Assembly: GCA_000499405.2 (NCBI GenBank) | Contig: HG738140.1 | Coordinates: 13,491,460 to 13,555,459 of the forward strand | Length of the DNA stretch: 64,000 nucleotides | Source: Onchocerca volvulus | Lineage: Eukaryota > Nematoda > Chromadorea > Rhabditida > Onchocercidae | Direction: 5' to 3' | Shown here: in pieces, positions 63,385-64,000 of the stretch | How the letters are laid out: every line of letters begins with the position of its first letter | Numbering within the stretch: position 1 is the first letter of the stretch | Made by a program: the position numbers and the translations under genes | The notes under the pieces: model-generated | Databases searched by the model: none | What the model was told of the DNA's origin: nothing | The model's input: only the letters and a program-made list of their open reading frames with translations

Positions 63385-63451
63385 AAAATGTTCGAATAAG
63401 AATGTTCGTTCACTTATCTGTGACAGGTTAAAAAAAAATTTGAGAGATTTA

Positions 63452-63828
63452 TAGATAGACACATGCCTACTCGAACACAACGTTGTCTCAAAATTTCAGA
63501 TCAAATCAATGAAAAACATGAAAAGTTTGTGTCAAAAGCCCCAACGAACTTTTAAATTTTTATTTATATGTATTATTTTTGTCAACTATTATCTCTAGCA
63601 GAATCAATGACTGGTTGACCTTACCCTGTTTATTGTTGATAGGAGCGTTTTGGCGGGAAACATGTTTAATCCTGTGAATAAGTAAAAAAGAATTAGGTAA
63701 ATCCATATATAAACACGCGCCTATTCGAACGCAACGTTGTTTCAAAATTTCAAATCAATCGGTGAAGAATTTGCAACGTTGTGTCAAAAGTCATAACGAA
63801 CATTTACATTTTTCATTTATATAGATTG
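63452..63828 (+). repeat. Direct repeats of a probable mobile-element fragment
   Basis: Copy 1 (about 63452-63571) and copy 2 (about 63700-63828) share CAACGTTGT(C/T)TCAAAATTTCA, GTGTCAAAAG and AACGAAC in order. Between them 63646-63666 holds the GGCGGGAAACATGT motif also found inverted near 44714. The pattern suggests a dispersed repeat family, class unknown. Confidence 0.6.
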
Positions 63829-64000
63829 GATGTAAGTTTAATTCTTTATTCTATATTTTAATAAATTTGCTTCATGCCTGTATTATTGAAATATCACTTT
63901 GTACGTGATTTAAATATTACTTTATTGACGTAAAATCACGTTTAATTTTTTTAACAGAAAAAAAATTTTTTTTTCTTCTTTTTTGATAGTATATTACATC

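Overview
The window looks like nuclear DNA from a parasitic nematode, most likely a filarial worm. It is AT-rich, its genes are split into many short exons with GT..TTTCAG introns, and one gene has a pyrimidine-CAG acceptor a few bases before its ATG, as expected for spliced-leader trans-splicing. There is also a decayed bacterial-type RNase HI gene that is best explained as DNA from a Wolbachia-like endosymbiont. The species cannot be named from sequence alone.

Region 1 (1-25.8 kb) is a large inverted repeat. Two nearly identical arms of about 6.8 kb (3-6814 and 19043-25762) flank a 12.2 kb spacer. Each arm carries a copy of a LAPTM4-like membrane-protein gene and several coding-like stretches I could not assign. 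The spacer holds a complete five-exon seven-transmembrane receptor gene (13481-15786), a relic of a second receptor and a broken ankyrin-repeat fragment.

Region 2 (25.8-49 kb) is gene-poor. It holds a diverged third LAPTM4-like gene (27341-28489) whose upstream DNA is an older copy of the sequence that crosses the inner end of the left palindrome arm. It also holds two further old duplications (30.8/38.9 kb and 41.5/43.0 kb), a possible reverse-transcriptase remnant, and a few isolated exons of unknown genes.

Region 3 (49-57.5 kb) is the housekeeping core. rps-9 (40S ribosomal protein S9, minus strand, four exons) and rrp-9 (U3 snoRNP WD-repeat protein, plus strand, nine exons) point away from each other, with a small candidate secreted or membrane protein gene between them. 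Both housekeeping products serve ribosome production: RRP9 in 18S rRNA processing and S9 in the small subunit. In both models the exon phases join without a break.

Region 4 (57.5-64 kb) contains the RNase HI relic with a tail-overlapping second bacterial-style ORF (58207-58660). The rest is low-complexity DNA ending in a repeated element near 63.4-63.8 kb.
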